Source of the DNA: Pontederia crassipes
Lineage: Eukaryota > Streptophyta > Magnoliopsida > Commelinales > Pontederiaceae
DNA: 64,000 bases
Direction: 5' to 3'
Assembly (NCBI GenBank): GCA_030549335.1
Contig: CM060198.1
Location: forward strand, 58,605,453-58,669,452
Below the pieces are notes generated by a model. It ran no database searches. It saw only the letters and a program-made list of their open reading frames with translations, and had not been told where the DNA came from. Of the stretch, positions 41,705-53,330 are shown in pieces. Every line of letters starts with the position of its first letter. The first letter of the stretch is position 1. A program made the position numbers and the translations under genes.

Positions 41705-43061
41705 TGTGACACCCAACTCCCTGTTAGGTGTCACAAGGGGGTGAAACCATAAAGCCAATCGTTAAATTTCAAATTCAAATATGCAATGAAATCCAATGTT
41801 CCAAAAATCAGCTAAATCTGAAATTTTTGAAAAATTTTGGCATGATGTATGCGTAAATTCGTCCATTCATCATGTACAACATTTCATATAATTTATCTCA
41901 AGTAATTTAAATTTCAAAACTTTAACCATTACAGGCAGTTATAAAGATCATCTCTAGCACTTCATAAGAGAAGTAAAGGAGTGGGACTCAAGTCCAAAAT
42001 AATGAGTCAGAAGCCCACTCTCCAACTATGGTCCGAAAGCCTATACCGACATAAAGGTCCCATGAGTCCCAATTACCCACCAAATTAGCTTAATAAATCC
42101 AGCATTACTAATGCCTTACCAGTAATAGCTTAGGTACGAAGGTCATTGATGATCAATCATTTCGACAAGGTGGAACAAACATATCATCCCAAATTGGATT
42201 CTCTAATCAATATATTTAATAAGAATATTTCTGATTAATAACGAACAACCTCAACCTACCCAAGATGTAACCAGCAGTAGGGTCGCCAGAATCCTCATCG
42301 AAGAAATGGCTAAGGTCCAAACTAATAACCGAAACGACAGTGGCGTACACTGTTTAAGGCAATGATGCACTCATCACAAACTGCACGAAACGGCTGCCGG
42401 AAAGGTTGCCGAAGAACCCCGTCGAACTTGTCGAAAAGGTTGCCGAAAAACCTCAATCTCAGCCACCTACAAAATTGGGAGTAAAAACACATTCAAAACC
42501 CCTAGGGACGATACCTAACTCACCAACAGAAAGATCGGCGCGAATCGGAGCCCGAGCAGGTTGTCGGCGAGCTCCCGCCCTTCCTCGTGTTCAGCGCTCA
42601 CTGTGTCATCCACAGTGGACCGATTTTTGCTTAACCCATGTCAAAATGTTCGTCTCTTCATGCTCTTTCCAACAGTATCTCACACGTGAAAAATGATGGC
42701 CGGACGACGGAGAATCGAGCGTCGGAAGTGGTGGTCATAGGAACTCCGCGCGCGGCACTGTAGCAGTCAGGTGGAGAGGGGAGAAGGAAGAAGAGGATGC
42801 CTCTTCTCTCTCCTTTCTTTTTTTTATACACGTCATTTTCTTTTTTTTCCAATCATGTGCAAAGACCAAAAAAACCCCTCCTTTTAAAAGTATTTACACT
42901 TTCCTTTAATATTTTTTCCTTGTTTTGCAAAAGACCACACTGCCCCTTAGAGGATTTTAATTCCATTTTTTAAATTATCTAAATTATAAATGTTATATAT
43001 ATATTACCATTTTTATTATTATATTATTATATTATTTTTGTTTTTGGACCCGGGCTTTACA
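41705..43061. mobile_element. Solo-LTR-like insertion within the LINE
   Basis: A 1357-base segment begins TGTGACACCC and ends GGGCTTTACA (TG...CA). It is flanked by a perfect 5-base direct repeat CGTGC at 41700-41704 and 43062-43066. LINE ORF1 coding sequence resumes after it. These are the hallmarks of an LTR retrotransposon insertion reduced to one LTR, since no internal coding region is present. The long LTR with TGTGACACCC start suggests the Ty3/Gypsy group. It is a fossil, younger than the LINE it interrupts. Confidence 0.75.
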
Positions 43062-43674
43062 CGTGCTCAGACACTTCGCTCCAACACCCGCTTGTCAGGC
43101 AAAACTTTCAAGGGAGGCACCCCAACGGCTAACCGCATTAATGGCAGTTCGGCCACCAATGCTGGAACCTTACAACAACGTACCTCTGAACACGTGATCG
43201 CAACACTGTGCCCCTTAGCTTGTCCAGGACGCGTGGGCTCCTACATACTCCCTAGGCAACTCTAGAACAAACTCTTGCCTCCTCTATGGTCTTGGTGCCA
43301 TCATCTATGACTTGCATCTGAGGATTTGGACATGGATTTAGACACCCATACACGAGCAACATCAATAGTAGAAGTTGGAGACACTGCTATGGTCGAGGTC
43401 TCGTCAAATCGGTGACACTCTGTGCCACTCTTTGTCGATGTTTCCATCAGATAATAGTGATATGTTAGCTAACATTCTCTGCTGAAATGCGCACGGAGAT
43501 GAAAATCCCCAGTTCCTCGAAGCCTTGAAGGACCACATAAGAAACCATCGACTCGATATCATCATCTTCCTCGACCCATAATTAGTGGAAGATGTGTTGA
43601 TGATGTCTGTTGCAAATTCCCAAACTACTACTCGCATCACATTGAGGCGGTTGGCTTCTCGAGTGGCATATGGA

Positions 43675-44152
43675 GAGGGGTGTTCACGGGTCCGGTCCAC
43701 CTGTGAACAAACTCGGGTCGGGTCGGGTTAAATGGCTTGGGAGGGGGGGGGGGGGGGGGGCAAATCCAACCCAACTCGATCGGTTCGGGTCGGTCCTTAC
43801 TATTTTTATATTTTTAATATAAAAATCATTTAATATTTATTTTAAATCATAAAATAAAGTTAAACCATTTAATGTATTTCTGCACTTATAATATTTTATT
43901 TCAATTTTTAAAAATTTTTAAATCAAATATAAGCTTAAGTTTAAATAAAAAAATAAAAAAAATCGGGTTGGGTTGGGTCAAACTTGGGTTGGAGTACGGG
44001 TCGGGTCAACTTGGGTTGGAAAACTCCAACTCGTACCCGGTCGGGTTGAGTTCGAGTCGGGTCGGATCTGACCTGACCACCGATCCGATCCGACCCAAAC
44101 TAGGGTCATCGGGTTCGTGGATCGGCTCGACCCAACCCGTTGAACACCCCTA
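43675..44152 (+). mobile_element. hAT-like MITE, copy 2, inserted in the LINE endonuclease region
   Basis: Ends GAGGGGTGTTCA and TGAACACCCCTA form the terminal inverted repeat. A perfect 8-base duplication CATATGGA flanks it (43667-43674 and 44153-44160), as expected for hAT elements. GGGTCGGGT-type subterminal units surround an AT-rich centre. A run of 18 G lies at 43743-43760. The LINE endonuclease frame continues on either side. Confidence 0.88.
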
Positions 44153-46760
44153 CATATGGATTCTTTGGCTGCCTGGAAATATATCCATTTGCTCGCTCAG
44201 CAACCATGACCAAAGTGCAAGGCGTCGTGATTCCTGCGAGTTGTCGTAGATCGATGAGCTATTCACCCTAAAGGGGAATGGTCACCCTTATCCCTAGCTT
44301 ATAATAGGAGATTTCAACTAGCTCGTGGATGTGACAGAAAAATCTAGAGGCCGCCCCTTCAATCACCGCAGTGCAAGTCATTTCGCGACGTCCTCTCCCT
44401 CTGCGGACTCCTCGACCTAGGTAGTGAGGGACCTAGGTTCACCTGGCATGGACCGGCGTCACTGAGTTCTGCCCCTCTCCTTGAGAGACTGGACAGGGTC
44501 GTATGTAATGTTGCTTGGAGAACGAAGTTTGAAGACGCCCTTGTCCATCTTCTCCCACGCACATCATTTGATCATCACCCCTCCTGCTTCAGATCTCCCT
44601 ATCGCAACCAGACGTAGGCGCAATATGCCCTTCCTCTATCTGGCCACCTAGCACACGAATGCTCCGCTCCTCGCCAACCTCGCACATTTCAAAACTCAGG
44701 TGCATGAATGGAACCGCTCTACTTTTGGCAATATCCGGAAGGCTCGACTATATGTCTGACTCTTAGGTATACAAGATGCTCTACAGAAGCAACATAGAAA
44801 CAATCTAGCCACATTAGAAGCTAACCTCATAACTGACCTTGCGACCATGCTCGCCGAAGAACTTCTCTGGTTCCAAAAGTCTAGATGCGATTGGATTCTT
44901 ATGGGAGATCGCAATACGCGCTTCTTCCATACCAGGACCATCATGCAACGTAAGAGGATTGCCATACACACTCTCAAGAATTTTGAAGGACATTGGATAT
45001 CCATGAGCGACGACCTCTGCTCCATGGCTATGACGCACTTCTCCAACACTTACAAGGAGAAGCATGCGAAAATGATAGATCCCATCCCTAACCTTTCTCA
45101 GCAAGCACTACAGACTTGCTCTCCCCCCCTTTCGGCATGGGTCACTCTGGCTGAAGTAAAGCAAGCTGCCTTCTCCCTGAATGCCTACAAAGCATCAGGG
45201 CCCTGATGAATTCCACGTTATTTTCTACCATCACAATTGGAACACTATTTAGCACGCACTGTACAATCACGTTGACAACATCACTGATGAAGGGGAGTCC
45301 GTGGCGTCACACAATCAGACATATATCATCTTAATTTCAAAGTGTGAGCGACCTAACTCACTCCATCAGTTTAGGCCCATTAATCTCTGTAATATTACCT
45401 ACAAACTTATCACAATGGTGATTTCCACTCGCCTCCAACATTATATGAAGGACCTAATTGCACCGTTCCAGTCGAGCTTCATCCAAGGGCGAAGCATCCA
45501 TGACAATATTGTTATAGCTCAAGAGCTTGTTCACTCCATAAGTCGTATGAAAGGAAGGAAGCAATTCAAGTCCATTAAAACTGACCTCGGAAAAGCCTTC
45601 GATCGCCTGCGCTTGAGCTTCATCCTTAAGACTCCACTGCTACCCTCCAAGTGCTTTGGAATGGTACCCCCATCGATGCCTTTTCACATGGAGCGTGGAA
45701 TTAGGCAAGGATGCCCGCTCTCTCCCTAGCTATTCGTCTGTGTTGAGCATCTCAGCCATTTTATTGTTGCAGCCGTTAGCGATGGTGAGTGGGAACCTAT
45801 CAGAGCTGGCAAGTATGGCCCTGCCATATCTCATCTTATGTCCGTTGATGATATATTTCTTTTCGCAAGTGCTTTGTCCGCCCAGCTAGACACAGCCCTC
45901 CAGGTGCTCAACAAGTTCTGTACGGCAGCGGGCCAATCTTGCTAAATCGGCCATCTTCTTCTCCAGGATGGTTCCTTTGGTGACCAGAGCTAGCATCATC
46001 TCTCGATCCTCCTTCCATGCTGCCACTTCCATTGGGAAGTATCTGGGCGTGCCAATCATCCATGGGCGCGTGAGAAAAGAACATTTCGCTAGCCTGGTTG
46101 ATCGGGTCTGATGCAGAGTGGACGGTTGGGTGTCTAGCACCCTTTCCCTGGCCGAAAGAATCACTCTCGCCCAATCAATAATACAAGACATCCCCTCGCA
46201 TGCCATGCACACTCTACCGATGACCAAATAAACTTCCAATGAGATCCATTGGAGTGCCAAAGATTTCATTTGGGAACACTCGTCATCGTGTCGCCATATA
46301 CACCTTGTCAACTGGAATGACATCTCACAACCCAAGGACTGTGGGGGCCTTGGCCTTCCGCAGCTCTCCATCCTCAACGATGCCATGATTGGCAACTTGG
46401 GGTGGGGTGTTGCGTCAAGAAAACTTTCTTTGGGTGTAGGTCCTCACTGGCAAATATGTGGGACGTTGCGGCTTGCATGGACACCTATGCACAACGTCCT
46501 CCGACTCATGGTTGTGGAAGGCCATCTGCAGGGCTTGGAACCCTCTTGCCGGAACAGAACGTTGGAAACTTGGGGACAGCTTGGGGACGACTCAGCCATG
46601 AGCTTTTGGGTCGATGCCTAGCTCCAGGTGGTGTCACCCTCGCATCGAGGGCAATCGCCGCGATCCCACCCCACGTAAAGGACCTCAGGGCTGGCAACCT
46701 TGTGGATTGCTTGGATCGTTGGGACCTTCCTCGGATAACACCCTTCTCGTTGACCACCAT

Positions 46761-47459
46761 TTATTTTAATTTTTTTATTTAATATTGTCATATTAATTTT
46801 ATCTGTATCAATCATTGTTCATTATTTAGACGTTATTTATTCTACTATGAATTTCATGTTAGCATATACATATTCATTGAAAGTGTTTAATTTTAATCCT
46901 AATTAAGTCAACACCTTTATAAACTTCAATATCTCATTCGGTCTTTTATATATGAATTATTATTATTATCATGATCTTAAATTCTTATTCTAAAATCTAA
47001 TTTTTTTTTCTCTCGTCTCATTTTTTTTATATCCCATCTGTTCTTTTGTATTTAATGTTGAAGATGACAATTGTTGAGCTATCAGCTATTTATAATAGAT
47101 AAATTTATGAATTAACAGTAAGTGCTAATTATGATTCCACCGAATTGGTGTCAATTATAACACACGAAATAATCAACGTCCACATGAGCAAAAAATCAAA
47201 TGTAGTGAAACATGTGACTTAACTTTTTTTTTATTTTTTATTTTTATTTTTTTTAACATGTGACTTAACTTAGCACATTTATATATTCATACGATTTTTC
47301 TTTCAACTGACCGAAAATATAATATATAATATTATTTTCCCCCTAAGCATAAATTCATAGAATATTAATACTTTACTGATTCGATGTTAAAAATATGAGA
47401 CAAAAAAAACATTGTATTGATGACTTCAATAATTAAATATATAGGATATAATTAGGCAA
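46761..47459. other. AT-rich intergenic DNA after the LINE
   Basis: No coding frame, clear repeat or element end recognised. Confidence 0.45.
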
Positions 47460-47545
47460 TAAAGGCCTATTGGCCATATCATAAGCTTAAATGGGCCGTA
47501 ATGTATTAAGGACCTTATTGTATCAGTGTTGGGCCTCTGGGCCGT
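47460..47545 (+). promoter_or_regulatory. Cluster of GGGCC (site II/TCP-type) promoter motifs
   Basis: AATGGGCCGTAA, TTGGGCCTC and TGGGCCG lie within about 60 bases, with GGCC also at 47470-47473. Repeated TGGGCC/T motifs are the usual promoter signature of plant ribosomal, mitochondrial and other housekeeping genes, bound by TCP factors. Confidence 0.5.
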
Positions 47546-47559
47546 TTACGATTGTGCCC

Positions 47560-47790
47560 ATGTTTTAAAAAATAAGTCCACTTTCCATTTCCGCAAACAG
47601 TTGCCGCGCAAAAAAAAAGAGCATTCCTTCCTGTTTCCCCTTGCACCATCTCCATCTTCCAGTCCGAGGGCAACCAAGCAAGCAACATCAGAAGCTATGG
47701 CAAACATTGGAACCAGAATTTTGCAGCCACTTCTTAACGAGTAGGTTTGATCCTGCGATCAAAGCTTTTGCCTTCGATGGTTCCCAGGTT
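47560..47790 (+). other. Possible first exon of an unrecognised or broken gene
   Basis: Following the GGGCC cluster, a leader-like stretch reaches an ATG at 47697 that opens only 15 codons (MANIGTRILQPLLNE) before TAG. The +1 frame continues as FDPAIKAFAFDGSQ to a CCCAG|G junction near 47788. This could be the first exon of a gene with lost coding continuity, an untranslated exon, or a non-coding RNA. I recognise no family. Confidence 0.3.
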
Positions 47791-50200
47791 TGCAAGTCTA
47801 GCCCACTTGGTATTTGTTGTTTTGATCTTAAAAGGAATTTGCTTCGATTTAGTCCTTCGGTCGTTTGATTACCACAGTAGAAAATGTTGGTCAATGTTTC
47901 TAATTTGCCACAGAGAGATTTTTTTTCCGTTATTTGGTACTGTAAACAGGAGAAAGAAATAAACTTGTATGGTATTCTCACTTATCAAGCTGAATATGAA
48001 CTTGATCAGAGTTAATTGGGACTTGTCTCATGTTGATGTTTATGAATTATTTTCAAGAGAATTGTAGACTGGAGACTTTCTCAAGGAAAAAAAATGTCAA
48101 TATGTTTTAAGCATATAGACCATATGCTTGATTTGTGAATCTTTTTCATGTCTAAAATGGCATTCATAGTGTGCATATCCACTTGGGAGATAAGAAAATA
48201 TTATAGCTCAAATCATAATATGTATTTATGGTTCTTCTCTCTCTTCTCGCCCTCCTTCTGGAAGATATGATGAAGTTAACTTATTCTACCATATAGATAT
48301 GGCATTGAATCATTGGTTGATAGCAGTTTTGTTTACTTTATTTTCTATTTATCTTTCATGTCATTCTTGCTTTTTTGACATTATATTGTCTCCAGAACGG
48401 CATTAAGTAATGGTTGTCATAATTATATCCACACTTTTGAGATTCTTTTGAGTTTATAATCTAAGCTTATGATGTTCATGGAAAGTGGAAGTGTTAAGAG
48501 TTGATATAAAAAGGTAAACACATGATACACGGTCACAATACTTAATGTTATAAGTGCGTTATATTTGTGGTGAATCGTGTTTGCTAATTCGTCCGCCATG
48601 ATTTCTGGAGCTATCAACAGGAATCTCCGATAAGGATGAGGCAGAAATGCACAATGGTTGCTGCCAAAATCTCTTCATCCACTTACCATCAAGATTTAAA
48701 CTATTTGTTGCTTTTATCCAGGAATATTTTCTTTTTTGACATGCCGATCAAACAACTTTCTAGTCATAGATTCCATCTGCATTACATTGGTATTGGCAAG
48801 ACTGAGCTATCATGGAAGATGGGATCTTGTTACATTAACTGTGGCATCATTTTTTTTTATTTGGACTTTTTCACAGATTTTATTAGGTCTACGCAATGAA
48901 TTGTAAAATTGATTCAGTGCCTCATGATCGCGTTGTGCGTTCTTCCATGTCTTTGTCAAAAAAAATCTAGTCATATGCTTGAAAATTATCTGAGAAGCAA
49001 AAGCAAATCAGGAGCATGAATTGTGTGATCCAATTCAGTCTGATTGTGGATTCACCCATTACACTGGTTTAGAAAAGGGTTGAAAGAAAATGTTAACTAT
49101 TCCAGTGGAGAATCTGAAGATATTAGGAATGAGTGATCCTGTTGCTCTTATACAGTGCACAAACTTAGCGTCCTGCTTCTTCCCAGTATGTCACTTTTCC
49201 TTTTGTGCATTGCCATTTGCCAATTGGTACCAAGTATATGTAGCTGGTGTCCACTGTGAAGACCTGCACAACCCTACTAAACTTTCTACTACCTCTATGG
49301 ATGAAGAATTCCTTTAAACATGTTCTTAGGATTATGATGGCTAATATGCACGTTTTGTGGAGAAGCTTTGCCTGCATATCTAAGTTCCTCTCATCTTAAA
49401 TCATTGTTTCCTATTGGATTAGCACTCATCAACTGCAAGCCCCCAGCCTCTGAATTCCCCTTGTTAAGACTTAGGTTGTGCTTAAATTAAGCAACCAGAT
49501 TCTTAATGGTCCAGATTGTCTAGAAGTCTTGCTATATAAATAAAATATTTTCCATCCAAGAAAGGTCTCAGTATTATATATCCTTAATCTCCGCACTTCT
49601 CTTTGCAAGAGAGGCAACAGCCTAAGTCAGGTTCTCTTGACCATGCATTTTGTTGTTTAGACTTCAGAGTAACCCATGAAGAAGCCAAGACAAGGTCACT
49701 TTCTTCTATTCATAAATATTATGAGTTCTCTTCATCAAATATAAAGAGCCCAAATGAAATCCCTAGTACTATGTAACGATAAATATGAGTGGTGACCCCC
49801 TTAGAAACTGAATGATACGCTGTTCTTTCTTTTTTGCTTCAGAGAAACATGTTAATGCTATTAGGGTTATATTCTACGAATAGTTTGGTAGAGAACAACC
49901 ATCTCTGAAAGTGCCATCAAACTTTGAGCATGATGCTTAAATATTCAGGTCTGTGTCTAGTGGCATGAACCTGGCGTGATGACCAGATGATTGGGTCTTT
50001 TCTCTTCTGTTCTGCCTGTGTGGGACACGGCCTCATGCAGCTGACCTGACCAAGATTCGAGGAACATTAGTGACACTATCAGTGGGCATAAAACCAAAAG
50101 CTTCTTTTTCACAAAGGCATGCATATCTCTTTCTCATGCAGAGCCCTTTATATCATTCCGTTCTCAGTACCATCGCTGCAAGCCATGATTCCCCAGCCAC
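47791..50200. other. Intergenic DNA upstream of the CEPR1-type gene
   Basis: Moderate AT content, no supported coding region. Short frames near 48636-48899 and 49090-49317 have no family resemblance. Confidence 0.45.
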
Positions 50201-50203
50201 ATC

Positions 50204-50212
50204 ATTTATATA
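50204..50212 (+). promoter_or_regulatory. TATA box of the CEPR1-type gene
   Basis: ATTTATATA lies about 80 bases before the ATG at 50289, a normal spacing for a short leader. Confidence 0.5.
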
Positions 50213-50288
50213 CCAAGGTCTCCTTCCCATCTCCCCTTGAGAGACTGCCATCCATCAGCGCACTCGGCAGTCATCACCCATCAGAGCC

Positions 50289-53200
50289 ATGGCTCCCCAC
50301 TCTGTCCTTCTGACTCTCTTCTTCCTCCCTCTCCTAATGCCTTCCTCCCTCCAGAGCTCCTTCATCTCCGAGTCTCAATCCAGCTTCCTTTCTACCATGA
50401 AGAACTCTCTGTCAGGCACTTCCATGGCACGCTGGGACTTCGTCGGCACACACTACTGCAGCTTCTCTGGGGTAGCCTGCGACGAGGATGGCTACGTCGT
50501 GGGGATCGACCTCTCGTCGTGGGCACTGACAGGCTACGTCCCGGCCGGCATTTGCTCATCATTGCCGAAGCTCCGGAGGCTCCGGTTGGGCTACAACAAC
50601 ATTAGTGGTGGGTTCCCGCAGGACCTCGTCGACTGTTCCTTCTTGGAAGAGCTCAACTGCAGCCATGCAAGGCTCACTGGTAGCATCCCTGACCTGTCCC
50701 CTCTCCAGTCCCTTCGCTTGATCGACCTTGCTAATAACTCATTTTCTGGTGAATTCCCTGTGTCCATCACCAACCTTACCAATCTCGAGTATGTCGACTT
50801 CAACGAGAACCCACTCTTTGAAGTGTGGCACCTGCCGGAGTCCTTCACAAGGCTGACGAAGCTCAAGGTTTTGATCCTTTCGACCACGTCAATGCGTGGA
50901 GAGATACCTCCATGGGTTGGTAACATGACATCCCTCGCTGACCTTGAATTTAGCGGGAATTATCTTGTCGGTCGCATTCCGGCGACGCTAGGAAATCTTC
51001 ACAATTTGCAGCTGCTGGAGCTTTACTATAACAACTTGACGGGAGAAATCCCAGTTGAACTTGGGAATCTGTCAAAGTTGGTGGATATAGACGTTTCTGA
51101 GAATAACCTAATTGGAAGCATACCGGAAGAACTCTGCCGACTACCAGGCCTCCAAGTGTTGCAACTCTACACCAATCGTTTAACCGGAGAAATCCCTCAG
51201 GTTCTCGGCAATTCGACAACTTTAACCATCCTTTCACTCTATGGGAATTCACTCACAGGAGGACTTCCGGCTGGCCTTGGTCGGCTTTCCAGCTTGATGG
51301 TTTTGGAGGTATCTGAAAACCAGTTGTCCGGCCAGCTTCCACGAGATGCCTGCGCTGGTGGAAGTTTATTGTACTTTCTGGTGCTGAAGAACAACTTTTC
51401 TGGTGGATTGCCGGAGAAATATGCAGAATGCAAGTCTCTGCTCCGATTTCGAGTTAGCAACAACAACCTGGGCGGAGTGGTTCCAGATGGCATATTCGGA
51501 CTTCCTCATGCTTCCATAATTGACATTGGTTTCAATCAATTTGAAGGTACCATCTCCAAGGCCATTCAGAATGCAAAGAACTTGACAGCTCTTTTCCTGC
51601 CTAATAATAAGATTTCTGGACCTCTTCCACCGGAGATCTCACTTGCTACTAATCTAATAAAGTTAGACCTTAGCAACAACCTCTTGACAGGTCCAATTCC
51701 CTTAGAATTGGGCAAGTTAGCAGGACTTAACCAGCTATGGTTGCAAGGTAACAGACTTGATTCAACCATTCCAGAGTCACTCTCTTCATTGAAGTCTCTC
51801 AATGTTCTCAACCTCTCACACAACCTTCTGTCTGGGGAGATCCCTGACGGCATCTGTGATTTGCTTCCTAATTCCCTAGATTTCTCATATAATCACCTCT
51901 CAGGACCTATCCCCTTGCCTCTGATCAAAGAGGGCCTCATCGACAGCGTCTCTGGTAATCCTCAGCTATGTGCTCCTTCGTTTCCTGAGAACTTGAGCAA
52001 CGACCACACCATTCCCCTCTGTCCTAAGCCCAACCTGAGGAGAAGGCTGAGCAACATGTGGATCATTGGAGTGTCTGCAATGCTCTCTGCATGTGGCGTT
52101 CTTTTGCTCCTGAAGCGCTGGTTTAACAAGAAAGGCATTGTGAGCGAGCCGGAGGGGCTCTCTCTCTCTTCTTCATTCTCGTACGACGTCACAAGCTTCC
52201 ACAAGCTCAGTTTCGAGCAGCACGAGATCATCGAGGCCTTGATAGACAAGAACATCGTTGGCCACGGGGGGTCAGGGACGGTGTACAAGATAGAACTGAA
52301 CAATGGAGAATTGGTGGCAGTGAAGAAGCTCTGGAGCAGGAGGACCAAGGACCGATCGCCTGATCAACTGTACGTTGACAGGGAGCTGAGGACGGAGGTG
52401 GAGACGTTAGGAAGCATAAGGCACAAGAACATCGTGAAACTGTACTGCTGCTTTTCCAACGTCGACAGCAAGCTCCTCGTCTACGAGTACATGCCCAACG
52501 GCAACCTCTGGGATGCCCTGCACAACGGCTGGAACTTCCTGGACTGGCCGACCAGGCACAAGATTGCACTCGGCATAGCTCAGGGATTGGCCTACCTGCA
52601 CCACGACCTCTTGTTCCCGATCGTCCATCGGGACGTCAAGACCTCCAACATTCTTCTCGACGCAGATTTCGAGCCCAAGGTTGCTGATTTCGGCATCGCG
52701 AAGGTCTTGCAAGCAAGAGGAGGCCATGACTGTTCTACTACTGTTATAGCTGGCACCCACGGCTACTTGGCCCCAGGTAAAATTAATCATCTCATGCCAA
52801 TTTTAAATGCATATAGTTTTGGCGTTTATTTATGCGTTGCAGTCATCACCATGCACTGTGATATTGCATCACGTCTCATTCGGTTGCGAACGTGCAATCA
52901 TTAGAAGCACACTCAGGTACCTCGTGGTCATTATGTTTTAATTGCCCTTGCAGAGTATGCGTATACTTCAAAAGCCACCACCAAGTGCGATGTGTATAGC
53001 TTCGGGGTGGTGCTGATGGAGCTGGTCACAGGGAAGAAGCCGAACGAGCCGGAGTTCGGCGAGAACAGGGACATCATCCGCTGGGTCGCCGGCAAGGTGG
53101 GGACCAAGGAAGAGGCGATGGAAGTCTTGGACAAGCGGCTGTCATGGAGCCCGTTCAAGGAGGAAATAATCCAGACGCTGCGGATCGCCACGCGCTGCAC

Positions 53201-53330
53201 CTGCAGCAACCCGGCGTTGCGTCCCGCCATGAACGAAGTCATCCAGCTCCTGATGGATGTTGCCCCTTACAGGTCCGGAGTGACCACTTCATCCTTCAAG
53301 CTCAAGGAATCAATGCGTCAGAAAAGCTAA
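50289..53330 (+). CDS. CEPR1-like: CEPR1/XIP1-type LRR receptor-like kinase
   Basis: Two exons, 50289-52776 and 52954-53330 (GGCCCCAG|GT...GCAG|AGTATGCG), encode 954 residues, close to Arabidopsis CEPR1 (966). Order: signal peptide (LLTLFFLPLLMPSSLQ), cap with YCSFSGVAC, about 19 LRRs with clade landmarks (PPWVGNMTSL, LQLLELYYNNLTG, RFRVSNNNLGG), a transmembrane helix near residue 595, and a kinase. The kinase starts KLSFEQHEIIEALIDKNIVG and has GHGGSG (~656), AVKKLW, EVETLGSIRHKNIVKLYC, YEYMPNGNLWDALHNG, HRDVKTSN (~780) and DFGIAKVLQARGG, all close to CEPR1. The kinase looks catalytically complete. CEPR1 perceives C-terminally encoded peptides (CEPs) reporting nitrogen status and works in vascular tissue. 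The ligand here is inferred from family only. Confidence 0.94.

Larger units (their letters stand above)
40560..46760 (+). mobile_element. Decayed L1-type LINE, interrupted by two other elements
   Basis: The ORF1 region (about 40680-41700, resuming 43067-43430) shows a DUF4283-like domain (RRVGHCIGRLLKID, RGNFACICVEM), a zinc-knuckle start GLVCFHCG, and the FGPWIMVQMRRRA motif typical of plant LINE ORF1. The ORF2 region shows an endonuclease start (LEALKDHIRNHRLDIIIFL, about 43515-43575), reverse transcriptase (FRPINLCNITYKLI, SSFIQGRSIHDNIV, RGIRQGCPLSP and a VDDIFLFA active-site segment near 45845), and a C-terminal GGLGLPQLSILNDAMIGNLG segment. Stop codons and frame changes occur throughout, so it is inactive and old. 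Both ends are approximate; no clear poly(A) tail or target duplication was found. Confidence 0.85.

Noticed and set aside
48636-49317. Exons of a gene downstream of the GGGCC promoter cluster
   Set aside because: Frames are short, without recognisable domains or a consistent set of splice borders.
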